A stretch of DNA of 14,295 nucleotides, taken from assembly GCA_946184715.1 (NCBI GenBank), contig CAMHGU010000032.1, positions 1 through 14,295 on the forward strand. Reading direction: 5' to 3'. A program made the position numbers and the translations under genes. The notes beneath the pieces were generated by a model that saw only the letters and a list, made by a program, of their open reading frames with translations, did no database searches and was not told where the DNA came from. Below are positions 7,802-14,295 of the stretch, one piece after another (position 1 is the stretch's first letter; the number at the start of each line of letters is the position of its first letter). Source of the DNA: an uncultured bacterium (GTDB lineage: Bacteria > Bacteroidota > Bacteroidia > Bacteroidales > Muribaculaceae).

Positions 7802-9159
7802 TGCTTGGGGTTGATGGGGTTGTGGCAGTCGGCTTTGCAGTCGCCGCAGAGGGCTTTGACGTTGCCGAGGCGTTGCTCGGTGAGCTGGCGCAGCCGTGTG
7901 GCGAGGGCGGGAATGTCGATGGCATCGGTGACATCGCTCAAGAAGGCCTGCACGAGCATCATCCGCGCCATAGCCTCGGGAATGCCGCGCTGGCGCATAT
8001 AGAATATGGCGTCGGCATCGAGCTGGCCGGTTGAGGAGCCGTGGCTGCACTTCACATCGTCACAGTAAATCTCAAGCTCGGGCTTGGAATGGACGCGCGC
8101 TGTGGCGGTGGCCACGATATTCTTGTTGCTCTGATAGGCCTCCACCTTGGCGGCGCCGGGGGCCACCTTCACGCGGCCTATGAAAGAGCCGCGGCCTTCG
8201 TCGCCCACGAAGTACTTGAACAGCTGGTTGCTACGCCCGCGCAAACCTTGATGCACAAGCGTGGTGTGGTTGTCGACCACCTGGCGCTCCTTGGCGATGG
8301 CAAGGCCGAGTAGGCGGGTTTCGGTGTCGTTGCCGCAGGCAGCGACGTGCAGATTGTTGCGGGTGATGCCGTTGGTGAGGGTGACGGTGCCGTGGTGGAG
8401 GCTGCTCCCCTCGGCTTGACGCGCCCAGAGCGAGGCCACGCGCCGAGTGGCGGGCGTGGACTGCTCGAGGTCGTAGATGTGGAGTGCCGCGCGGGCACCT
8501 ACGGCCACCTCTACCACCTCGTTGATGAGCATTGCCGGAGCCGACGATTGGGTGTGGTCGCAGAGCAGCAGCTGAGCTTCGGCATCGTCGTCGATGACGA
8601 TAAGCAAGCGTCGCGAAGCCATAATGGGCACATTGCCGCTGAGGATATTCACAATCTGGACAGGCTTGGCGAGCTTCACGCCTCGGGGCACATAGATGCA
8701 GATGCCGTCTTGGGCGAGCAGTGTGCTGAGTGCCACCTGGGCATCGTCGAGGGGCGCTATGCGGGCGTAGTGGCGCGCCACCACGTCGGGGAACTCGCGC
8801 GCGGCATCGCCGAGCGAGCCTACCATTACGCCGTCGGGGAGCTGCCGCATCGAGCCATCTATATATGAGTCGTTGACCTGAAAACCGAGCCACGTGGAGA
8901 GGTTGGGCACCTCGCAGCGGAATGGCTCGAGGGTGTCGGCGGCGATGCTCAGGCGCGAGGCATTGATGCCGTAGTCGGGTTCGAAGAGGGTGTCGATGCC
9001 CTGGATGTCGTAGCCGGGCGCGCCCTTGGCGGGCAGGGTGGCCTCGCGGAGCGCGGCGCGAGCCTCCGGACGCCTATCGTTGAGCACGGGAGCGGCGTGG
9101 GCCGCTATCAGCTCGGCATTGGCATCGTAGAAGTCGAGATATTGTCGCAGTGGGTTCAT
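7798..9159 (-). CDS. sufD: SufD, Fe-S cluster assembly scaffold subunit
   Basis: SufD pairs with SufB and the SufC ATPase in the SufBC2D complex that builds Fe-S clusters in the cytoplasm. The 453-residue protein has a helical N-terminal part, then the parallel beta-helix core (about 145-385), including the GRSNQLFKYF region (308-317). It closes with the family block EIYCDDVKCSHGSSTGQLD (363-381), containing Cys366, Cys371 and His373, and the RGIP-containing C-terminal helical domain. Residues 438-446 form CGDCKADCH, a short cysteine-rich tail beyond the SufD core (see findings). The start codon forms ATGA with the end of sufC and the stop forms ATGA with sufS, so translation is probably coupled throughout. 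Confidence 0.94.
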   Translation of the reverse strand: MNPLRQYLDFYDANAELIAAHAAPVLNDRRPEARAALREATLPAKGAPGYDIQGIDTLFEPDYGINASRLSIAADTLEPFRCEVPNLSTWLGFQVNDSYIDGSMRQLPDGVMVGSLGDAAREFPDVVARHYARIAPLDDAQVALSTLLAQDGICIYVPRGVKLAKPVQIVNILSGNVPIMASRRLLIVIDDDAEAQLLLCDHTQSSAPAMLINEVVEVAVGARAALHIYDLEQSTPATRRVASLWARQAEGSSLHHGTVTLTNGITRNNLHVAACGNDTETRLLGLAIAKERQVVDNHTTLVHQGLRGRSNQLFKYFVGDEGRGSFIGRVKVAPGAAKVEAYQSNKNIVATATARVHSKPELEIYCDDVKCSHGSSTGQLDADAIFYMRQRGIPEAMARMMLVQAFLSDVTDAIDIPALATRLRQLTEQRLGNVKALCGDCKADCHNPINPKQ

Positions 9160-9926
9160 CGGTCGTCAAGCTCCTCTTTAATCCAGTCGTAGCCTTTCTC
9201 TTCAAGCTCGAGGGCGAGCTCAGGGCCTCCTGTGCGCACTATGCGGCCTTTGTAGAGCACGTGCACGAAGTCGGGGCGTATGTAGTCGAGCAGCCGCTGA
9301 TAGTGGGTGATTACGATGGTGGCATTGTCGGCGGTCTTGAGCTGATTGACGCCGGCGGCCACGATGCGCAGGGCGTCGATGTCGAGGCCGGAATCGGTCT
9401 CGTCGAGAATCGAGAGGCGGGGCTCGAGCATCGCCATCTGGAATATCTCGTTGCGCTTCTTCTCGCCGCCTGAGAAGCCTTCATTGACCGAGCGCGAGGC
9501 CAGACGGTTGTCGAGCTCCACCACGGCGCGCTTCTCGCGCATCAGCCGCAGAAACTCGGTGGCGCTCACTGGCTCCTGACCGTGGTATTTGCGCTTCTCG
9601 TTGAGAGCCGCGCGCATAAAGTTGGTCATCGACACGCCGGGAATCTCCACCGGGTATTGAAAACTGAGGAAGAGGCCTTCGTGGGCGCGCTGCTCGGGTG
9701 GCATGGCGAGTAGGTCTTTGCCGCCGAAGCTCACGGTGCCTTCGGTGACGGTGTACTGGGGGTTGCCGGTAAGCACGGCCGAGAGGGTGCTCTTGCCGGA
9801 GCCGTTGGGGCCCATGATGGCGTGCACCTCGCCGGCGTTGACCGTCAGGTCGATGCCGCGCAGTATCTCTTTGCCCTCTATCGAGGCGTGCAGGTTGTTG
9901 ATTTGTAGCATATTTTGTTGTGTCAT
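9156..9926 (-). CDS. sufC: SufC, Fe-S assembly ATPase
   Basis: An ABC-type ATPase subunit that drives conformational change in the SufBCD scaffold and is not a transporter. Its 256 residues show Walker A GPNGSGKST (39-47), Q-loop Gln90 in FLSFQYP, signature FSGGEKKR (151-158), Walker B/D-loop LSILDETDSGLD (171-182) and switch His208 (VITHYQR). The ETDSGLD form and the insert before it are characteristic of SufC. The start at 9926 lies 3 nt past the sufB stop. A second ATG five codons in (9911) would give the more usual family N-terminus and cannot be excluded. All catalytic residues are present. Confidence 0.96.
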   Translation of the reverse strand: MTQQNMLQINNLHASIEGKEILRGIDLTVNAGEVHAIMGPNGSGKSTLSAVLTGNPQYTVTEGTVSFGGKDLLAMPPEQRAHEGLFLSFQYPVEIPGVSMTNFMRAALNEKRKYHGQEPVSATEFLRLMREKRAVVELDNRLASRSVNEGFSGGEKKRNEIFQMAMLEPRLSILDETDSGLDIDALRIVAAGVNQLKTADNATIVITHYQRLLDYIRPDFVHVLYKGRIVRTGGPELALELEEKGYDWIKEELDDR

Positions 9927-9929
9927 TAT

Positions 9930-11411
9930 TTATCCTATTGAGCCTTCGAGGGTTATCTGCAGCAGCTTCTGAGCCTCAACGGCAAACTCCATCGGGAGCT
10001 TCTGCATCACCTCCTTGGCGTAGCCGTTGACGATAAGGCCTATGGCGTCCTCGGTGGGAATGCCGCGCTGGTTGCAGTAGAAAATTTGGTCCTCGTTGAT
10101 TTTTGATGTGGTGGCTTCGTGTTCTACCACGGCGGTGTCGTTGTGCACATCGATATAGGGGAAGGTGTGGGCGCCGCAGCTGTCGCCGAGCAGCAGACTG
10201 TCGCACTGGGTGTAGTTGCGGCAACCGCGCGCCTTGGCCGCCACGTGTACCTGGCCGCGATAGCTGTTCTGGCTGCGACCCGCCGAGATGCCTTTCGACA
10301 CGATGGTACTCCGCGTGTTGTTGCCTAAGTGTATCATCTTGGTGCCGGTGTCGGCCTGCTGGTGGTTGTTGGTCACGGCCACGGAGTAGAACTCGCCTAT
10401 GGAGCCGTCGCCGGCAAGCACGCAGCCGGGATACTTCCACGTGATGGCCGAGCCGGTCTCCACCTGGGTCCACGAAATCTTGGAGTGGTCGCCACGGCAA
10501 AGGCCGCGCTTGGTCACGAAGTTGTAAACCCCGCCACGGCCCTCCTTGTCGCCGGGATACCAGTTCTGCACGGTGCTGTACTTCACCTCGGCGCGGGTCT
10601 CGGCGATGATCTCGACGATGGCGGCGTGGAGCTGGTTCTCATCGCGCATCGGGGCGGTGCACCCTTCGAGATACGACACGTAGGAGTCGTCGTCGGCCAC
10701 GATGAGCGTGCGCTCAAATTGGCCGGTGCCGCTGGCGTTGATGCGGAAGTAGGTCGAGAGCTCCATAGGGCAACGCACGCCCTTGGGGATATACACGAAG
10801 GAGCCGTCGGAGAACACGGCCGAGTTGAGCGCCGCGAAGAAGTTGTCGCGGCTGCTTACCACCTTGCCCAGATAGCGCTGCACGAGGTCGGGGTACTCCT
10901 TCACGGCTTCGCTGATGGAGCAGAAGATGATGCCCAGCTCGGCGAGCTTCTCGCGATAGGTGGTGCGCACGCTCACGCTGTCCATCACGGCATCAACGGC
11001 CATACCGCTGAGGGCCTTCTGCTCTTCGAGTGGGATGCCGAGGCGGTCGAAGGTGCGCTTCATCTCGGGGTCGATGTCATCGAGGCTCCCGGGGGCCTTG
11101 CGCTGACGCGGCGCGGCGTAGTAACTGATGGCCTGAAAGTCGATGGGCGGTATCTCAAGATGGGCCCACCGGGGCATTGTCATCTTCTCCCACCGCTTAA
11201 AGGCATCGAGGCGGAACTGCAGCAACCACTCGGGCTCGCCTTTGAGCCGCGAGATGGTGCGTACCACCTCTTCGTTGAGCCCCACGGGGATGATATCGGT
11301 GGCGATATCGGTGGTGAACCCCCACTTGTAATCGGAGGAGGTGACATCGTTGATGATGCCGGCCGAATCGGGGGGCGTCGGTTTATTATTGTCAGTTGTC
11401 ATCGTTGTCAT
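9930..11411 (-). CDS. sufB: SufB, Fe-S cluster assembly scaffold subunit
   Basis: The core scaffold protein of the SUF system, 493 residues, close to the normal length of about 480-495. Visible family blocks are FVYIPKGVRCP (205-215), EGCTAPM (249-255), VQNWYPGDKEGRGGV (281-295), RGLCRGDHSKISWTQ (302-316) and TQCDSLLLGDSCGAHT (401-416). Cys403 appears to sit where the E. coli SufB assembly-site cysteine (Cys405) lies. VVEHEATTSK (428-437) and FYCNQRGIP (444-452) follow. The start overlaps the 3' end of cvpA by 20 nt. An in-frame ATG three codons later (11402) is an equally possible start, and the first about 20 residues are low complexity. It is the first suf gene of the operon. Confidence 0.95.
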   Translation of the reverse strand: MTTMTTDNNKPTPPDSAGIINDVTSSDYKWGFTTDIATDIIPVGLNEEVVRTISRLKGEPEWLLQFRLDAFKRWEKMTMPRWAHLEIPPIDFQAISYYAAPRQRKAPGSLDDIDPEMKRTFDRLGIPLEEQKALSGMAVDAVMDSVSVRTTYREKLAELGIIFCSISEAVKEYPDLVQRYLGKVVSSRDNFFAALNSAVFSDGSFVYIPKGVRCPMELSTYFRINASGTGQFERTLIVADDDSYVSYLEGCTAPMRDENQLHAAIVEIIAETRAEVKYSTVQNWYPGDKEGRGGVYNFVTKRGLCRGDHSKISWTQVETGSAITWKYPGCVLAGDGSIGEFYSVAVTNNHQQADTGTKMIHLGNNTRSTIVSKGISAGRSQNSYRGQVHVAAKARGCRNYTQCDSLLLGDSCGAHTFPYIDVHNDTAVVEHEATTSKINEDQIFYCNQRGIPTEDAIGLIVNGYAKEVMQKLPMEFAVEAQKLLQITLEGSIG

Positions 11412-11973
11412 CGTTGTTGTCGGCAGCGATGCTGTCGTCGCTGTCGTCGTCGGGTTGATTTCCGGTAATGGCTCGCTGCACTATCGGCACTATATCGCTG
11501 CTGAAGAGCCACGGCGCCACGTCGAGGGTAAGCTCATAGGGCTTGCCGCCAAGCATCTTCTCGCTCTTGACTGGCCGGCTATCGGGTGCCACCACATTCC
11601 ACAGGTTGAACACCAGGCTCAGCACAAAAAGATACTTCAGCACGCCCACGCCCGCGCCGGCGAGCTTGTCGATAGCGCTCACGTGGAGACGGCCGATGAT
11701 GTCCTTGAGCAGCCGTGCGGCAAGGCGCAGCCCTATATAGGCGGCTACGAAGAGGATGATGTGGCCTAAGATGGAGGCCCCCCAGGTGCTGCCGCCAAGG
11801 TCGGGTACCACCGCCAGCAGGAAGTCGGTCATCACGCCGCCGCCTATGCGCGTCAGCGCTATCGCCGCAATCAAGGCTGCAAGCGACGCCAGCTGCTGTA
11901 TCAGCCCGCGCCACCAGCCTATAATCAGCCCGGCGCCCACCGCTATCAATATCAGTAAATCGAACAGTGCCAT
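11392..11973 (-). CDS. CvpA-family membrane protein
   Basis: A 193-residue inner-membrane protein with four predicted helices: about 5-25, 29-45, 65-85 and 108-128. The N-terminal block MALFDLLILIAVGAGLIIG leads into GWWRGLIQQ, the usual CvpA opening. In E. coli the family founder is needed for colicin V production, but its molecular role here is unknown. The start at 11973 is chosen because it begins at the conserved MALFD and lies about 53 nt inside the predicted transcript. The in-frame ATG at 12063 is upstream of the promoter. The C-terminal tail (about 172-193) is almost all Asp, Asn and Ser, and its codons double as the start of sufB. First gene of the suf operon. I recall cvpA next to sufB in other Bacteroidales. 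Confidence 0.88.
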   Translation of the reverse strand: MALFDLLILIAVGAGLIIGWWRGLIQQLASLAALIAAIALTRIGGGVMTDFLLAVVPDLGGSTWGASILGHIILFVAAYIGLRLAARLLKDIIGRLHVSAIDKLAGAGVGVLKYLFVLSLVFNLWNVVAPDSRPVKSEKMLGGKPYELTLDVAPWLFSSDIVPIVQRAITGNQPDDDSDDSIAADNNDDNDDN

Positions 11974-12029
11974 TTTCCATTCACGCGTAGATGGAAGCCG
12001 AGCGGGCTTCGCCTCTACCTTTTTCAGCT

Positions 12030-12064
12030 GTGCAAAGTTACTAAAAACGCCGTAACCACACAAC
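12030..12064 (-). promoter_or_regulatory. Putative promoter of cvpA-sufBCDS
   Basis: On the minus strand the sequence reads TAACTTTG (12040-12033), an exact match to the Bacteroidota -7 consensus. GTTG (12064-12061) lies 20 bp upstream as a weak -33 element. The predicted start is near 12026, giving a leader of about 53 nt before the cvpA ATG at 11973. The match extends to TAACTTTGCAC and is identical to the divergent nuclease promoter. Confidence 0.55.
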
Positions 12065-12097
12065 CTCCCGCCGCCCGCCCGCGCCCTCGCTCGCGAA

Positions 12098-12126
12098 GTT
12101 TTTGCCCCGCCGCCGTGGTTTTTGCC
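12098..12126 (+). repeat. Two direct repeats GTTTTTGCC, 20 bp apart
   Basis: GTTTTTGCC occurs at 12098-12106 and again at 12118-12126. The start-to-start spacing is exactly 20 bp, about two helical turns. The second copy abuts the -33 element of the nuclease promoter. This geometry would suit an activator or repressor site, but no protein can be named and chance repetition in a short T-rich spacer is possible. Confidence 0.3.
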
Positions 12127-12155
12127 TTGTTTGTGACAAAAAATTGCTAACTTTG
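12126..12155 (+). promoter_or_regulatory. Putative promoter of the secreted nuclease gene
   Basis: TAACTTTG (12148-12155) matches TAnnTTTG exactly, and CTTG (12126-12129) lies 18 bp upstream as a -33-like element. The start would be near 12162, with an AT-rich leader of about 43 nt before the ATG at 12205. It diverges from the cvpA-suf promoter, the two -7 elements being about 110 bp apart. Confidence 0.55.
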
Positions 12156-12204
12156 CACTTTATTATCAATAATTTATCAACTCCGTAATCAACTACCGAA
12201 AACA

Positions 12205-13854
12205 ATGAACGACCTTCGTAATATCCTAACCGCCATCATTATAGCCGCAACCATAGCTGTAGCCCAAGCCGAAATCCCGGCCGGATACTACAACTCACTC
12301 ATCGGCAAGACCGAGAGCGCGCTCAAGACCGCTGCGCGCGATAAGATTTATGCCCACACGATGCTCGACTACGGCGACCTCTTCCCCGTCCACTTCAAGA
12401 AAACCGACGTAAGGCCCGGAACCAACCCGCTGCAGTGGTGGGATATGTACAGCAACAAGGTTTCCTACGTAGAGCGCGGATGGAGCGGTATGAACCGCGA
12501 GCACTCATTCCCCAAAAGCTGGTGGGGCGGTAGCACCACTCTCCCGGCCTACACCGACCTCAACCACCTCTATCCCTCGGAGTCGAAGGCCAACACAGCC
12601 AAAAACAACTACCCGCTCGGCATTGTCGATGTGGTGGAGTTTGACAACGGCCTCAGCAAAGTGGGGCTTCCGGTGGCCGGGCAAGGCGGCGGTTGCACTA
12701 AGGTGTTCGAACCGGCCGACGAGTACAAAGGCGACTTCGCCCGCACCTATTTCTATATGGTCACCTGCTATCAGGATGTCACTTGGAAATATACTTATAT
12801 GGCCCAGAACGGCACTTACCCGTCGCTCTCAAAGTGGGCTCAAGATCTGCTCCTTGACTGGCACCGCGCCGACCCCGTGAGCCAGAAGGAGATTGACCGC
12901 AACGAGGCCGTATATCAGCAGCAGGGCAACCGCAACCCCTTCATCGACCTGCCTGAGCTGGCCGAGTACATCTGGGGCAACAAGCGCGGACAGGCATTCT
13001 CTCTCGACGACATAGGCGGCACCCCCGAACTCCTAACCCCCATTGCGCGTAGCAACATAAGCCTCGGCGAGGTGGCACAGAACGTGACTCTCAACACCAA
13101 AATCAACCTCAAAGGCAAAAACCTCTACGGCTCCGTCTCGGTGTCAGTTTACGGCGACGATGCCCGCTGCTTCTCCCTTGCCGCCAATAAGATTCCAGCT
13201 GCCGGCCTCAACACCGATGAGGGCTACGACCTCGCCGTCACTTTCTTAGGCGATGAAGTCCGCACTTACTCCACCAACATCATCATCTACGACGGCGGCC
13301 TTACGGGCAGCACTATGATTACGGTCTCGGTCGATGTGAAGCCCACTCCGGTGCTCACCACCCTCGCTATGCTCGAGCCTACCGACGTCACCGCTATGGG
13401 CTATCGCGCCAACTGGACTGCAGCTCCTGAGATTATCGACCACTATGTGCTCACCCGCGTCATCTACTTCCCTTCATCGACCATCACCAAGACTTATACC
13501 ACCACCGAGCCTTACTTCGACATCACCGATATGGACGCCTCGGCCACCGAGGATCTCTCCGTGCAGTCGTCGCGTTGGGGCGTGCTCAGCGAGCCTTCGG
13601 AGGTGCAGCACATCAACCCCGCCGGCGTGGAGAGCATTTCAATCGACCGTGGCCTCACTGTCTTTGGAATCGGAGCTAACGCGATGTTCCGTTGCCGCGA
13701 GGACCACACCGACGTCAATATCTACAATACCGCCGGACAAGTGGTGACCCACCGCGACCGCATCAGCAATGGCGACCGCATCGAGCTGCCTGCCGGCATA
13801 TACATCGTACGCACGGCTCAGCTCCCGCGCCCCATCAAGGTCGTAATCCGTTGA
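12205..13854 (+). CDS. Secreted endonuclease I-family protein with T9SS-type C-terminal domain
   Basis: A 549-residue exported nuclease. Residues 1-22 are a signal peptide (hydrophobic ILTAIIIAATIAVA, then AQA). Residues about 25-265 are the EndoI/Vvn His-Me finger domain. The active-site motif MNREHSFPKSWWG (96-108) carries Glu99 and His100 (base). TDLNHLYPSES (117-127) precedes Asn130, a likely metal ligand, and NRNPFIDLPELAEYIWG (242-258) ends the domain. Residues about 280-380 look Ig-like and about 385-470 fibronectin-III-like. Residues about 475-549 resemble a type A T9SS sorting domain: VNIYNTAGQVV (504-514), IELPAGIYIVR (526-536) and a final KVVIR. It likely degrades extracellular DNA or RNA for nutrients. 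It is a single-gene unit with its own promoter and a following hairpin. Surface or extracellular location depends on a T9SS that is not visible in this window. Confidence 0.92.
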   Translation: MNDLRNILTAIIIAATIAVAQAEIPAGYYNSLIGKTESALKTAARDKIYAHTMLDYGDLFPVHFKKTDVRPGTNPLQWWDMYSNKVSYVERGWSGMNREHSFPKSWWGGSTTLPAYTDLNHLYPSESKANTAKNNYPLGIVDVVEFDNGLSKVGLPVAGQGGGCTKVFEPADEYKGDFARTYFYMVTCYQDVTWKYTYMAQNGTYPSLSKWAQDLLLDWHRADPVSQKEIDRNEAVYQQQGNRNPFIDLPELAEYIWGNKRGQAFSLDDIGGTPELLTPIARSNISLGEVAQNVTLNTKINLKGKNLYGSVSVSVYGDDARCFSLAANKIPAAGLNTDEGYDLAVTFLGDEVRTYSTNIIIYDGGLTGSTMITVSVDVKPTPVLTTLAMLEPTDVTAMGYRANWTAAPEIIDHYVLTRVIYFPSSTITKTYTTTEPYFDITDMDASATEDLSVQSSRWGVLSEPSEVQHINPAGVESISIDRGLTVFGIGANAMFRCREDHTDVNIYNTAGQVVTHRDRISNGDRIELPAGIYIVRTAQLPRPIKVVIR

Positions 13855-13890
13855 CCTCAAGAGTGCCTCGCCGGTTACCTCGTTGTCTCG

Positions 13891-13932
13891 CTACAAGCCT
13901 TTATGCAATTTTATCGCTATAAAGGCTTGTGG
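13891..13932 (+). terminator. Strong inverted repeat downstream of the nuclease gene
   Basis: ACAAGCCTTTAT (13893-13904) and ATAAAGGCTTGT (13919-13930) are perfect 12-nt inverted repeats around a 14-nt AT-rich loop. Two flanking positions extend the stem (T-G wobble, then C-G). It begins 36 nt after the nuclease stop codon. The position suits a terminator, but there is no U-tract after either arm, so transcript stabilisation or a repeat end are alternatives. Confidence 0.5.
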
Positions 13933-14142
13933 CTCGCTGATTTATAGATGATTGCTAAGATGGGCTGGTCTTATAGTGAAGCCCAGGTGACTCACACGGC
14001 GCCATCTCGCGAGCAGCATTCGCTTGCCAAGATCGACCACGCCCTCGGCCAGCTTCGCCTGATGAAAGATGGTCACAGGGCATTAATGCTGATGATTTGC
14101 TCAATGGACTGTAAGATTAGCATTAGACTACAAGTTAATGAG
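13933..14142. other. Gene-poor stretch without a supported gene
   Basis: This stretch is visibly less GC-rich than the genes before it. A 65-codon open frame (13948-14145, +) gives a Met-rich protein with no motif I recognise, no plausible leader and no partner gene. The reverse strand also gives only a broken frame of similar length. Inverted repeat TTAATGCTGAT (14083-14093) with ATTAGCATTAG (14116-14126), with two G-T pairs, and the palindrome GCATTAATGC (14080-14089) are the only structure seen. It may be a decayed gene fragment or ordinary spacer. Confidence 0.4.
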
Positions 14143-14150
14143 TAATTTTG
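14143..14150 (+). promoter_or_regulatory. Isolated -7 element match
   Basis: TAATTTTG at 14143-14150 is an exact TAnnTTTG match, identical to the element before the ABC operon. No convincing -33 TTTG is found 18-21 bp upstream (the nearest is TTAG at 14117-14120, 22 bp away). If active, the transcript would start near 14157 and run straight into the triloop palindromes, with no open frame of note before the window ends. Confidence 0.25.
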
Positions 14151-14174
14151 AATCCCGAATAATTTGACTTGAGG

Positions 14175-14268
14175 CCGATTGCTCCGCAATTCCGCCCGTA
14201 GGGCGCTTCATAATCGGTTGAGGTCGCAGCGAAGTGGACGCTTTGGATGAGACCAGGTCGAAGACCTG
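14175..14268. repeat. Cluster of short perfect palindromes with 3-nt loops
   Basis: Three perfect short hairpins with trinucleotide loops lie within 94 nt: ATTGC-TCC-GCAAT (14178-14190), CGCCC-GTA-GGGCG (14193-14205) and CAGGTC-GAA-GACCTG (14254-14268). An outer pair, CCGATT (14175-14180) with AATCGG (14212-14217), can enclose the first two, although it competes with the first hairpin for ATT. No coding frame accounts for the pattern. It could be a REP/MITE-like intergenic repeat or part of a structured RNA. The element may continue beyond the window. Confidence 0.45.
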
Positions 14269-14295
14269 CCGATGTGGTTAACTCATTGTGAGGTG

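Noticed and set aside
7802..8050. N-terminal extension of sufS by 83 codons
   Set aside because: It lies within sufD, is Arg/His/Pro-rich, and the ATG at 7801 overlaps the sufD stop as ATGA.
10329..11468. Long open frame of 379 codons on the plus strand, antisense to sufB and the cvpA 3' end
   Set aside because: It is a GC-rich shadow frame of sufB. It is rich in Gly/Ala/Val/His, has no recognisable motif, and the opposite strand encodes a clear SufB.
11974..12063. Upstream start of cvpA adding 30 residues
   Set aside because: The upstream ATG is 5' of the predicted transcription start and the conserved CvpA N-terminus begins at MALFD (11973).
1..14295. CRISPR array, tRNA, rRNA, prophage or IS element
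   Set aside because: No regularly spaced repeats, no tRNA-like cloverleaf, no integrase or transposase motif was seen on either strand.

Overview
The window looks like a chromosomal core region of a GC-rich member of the Bacteroidales (Muribaculaceae-like is my best guess, not proven). The evidence is a MurF–alanine racemase fusion, a GSCFA-domain protein, an EFR1-type ferredoxin, a cvpA-sufBCDS cluster, Bacteroidota-style -7 elements (TAnnTTTG) with no clear Shine-Dalgarno sequences, and a secreted endonuclease with a type IX-like C-terminal domain. There is no sign of phage, IS elements, CRISPR, tRNA or rRNA.

Region 1 (about 12-6510, + strand) is a tight five-gene operon behind a good -7 promoter: a NatA/YhaQ-like ABC ATPase, its six-helix NatB/YhaP-like permease, an EFR1 flavodoxin/2x[4Fe-4S] protein, a GSCFA (SGNH-like) protein, and an 820-residue MurF-Alr fusion. 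Junctions are 17-nt overlap, 7-nt gap, ATGA overlap, ATGA overlap. The last gene joins D-alanine production to D-Ala-D-Ala ligation for peptidoglycan. The first two would export a small ion or compound. The middle two are not functionally assigned.

Region 2 (6572-12064, - strand) converges on region 1 across a 61-nt gap holding an imperfect hairpin. It is read from a promoter near 12033-12064 in the order cvpA, sufB, sufC, sufD, sufS, with genes overlapping or 3 nt apart. It encodes a membrane protein plus the SufBCD scaffold complex and the SufS cysteine desulfurase for Fe-S cluster assembly. No sufA, sufE/sufU or regulator gene is present here.

Region 3 (12065-13854, + strand) starts from a divergent promoter whose core TAACTTTGCAC is identical to the suf-side promoter. 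It encodes one exported EndoI-family nuclease with Ig/Fn3-like domains and a T9SS-type tail.

Region 4 (13855-14295) has no convincing gene. It holds a strong hairpin after the nuclease gene, a consensus -7 element, and a cluster of short perfect palindromes with 3-nt loops running toward the window edge. This last stretch is the least explained part of the window. The rest is largely recognisable housekeeping, and I did not find a clear new multi-gene system.
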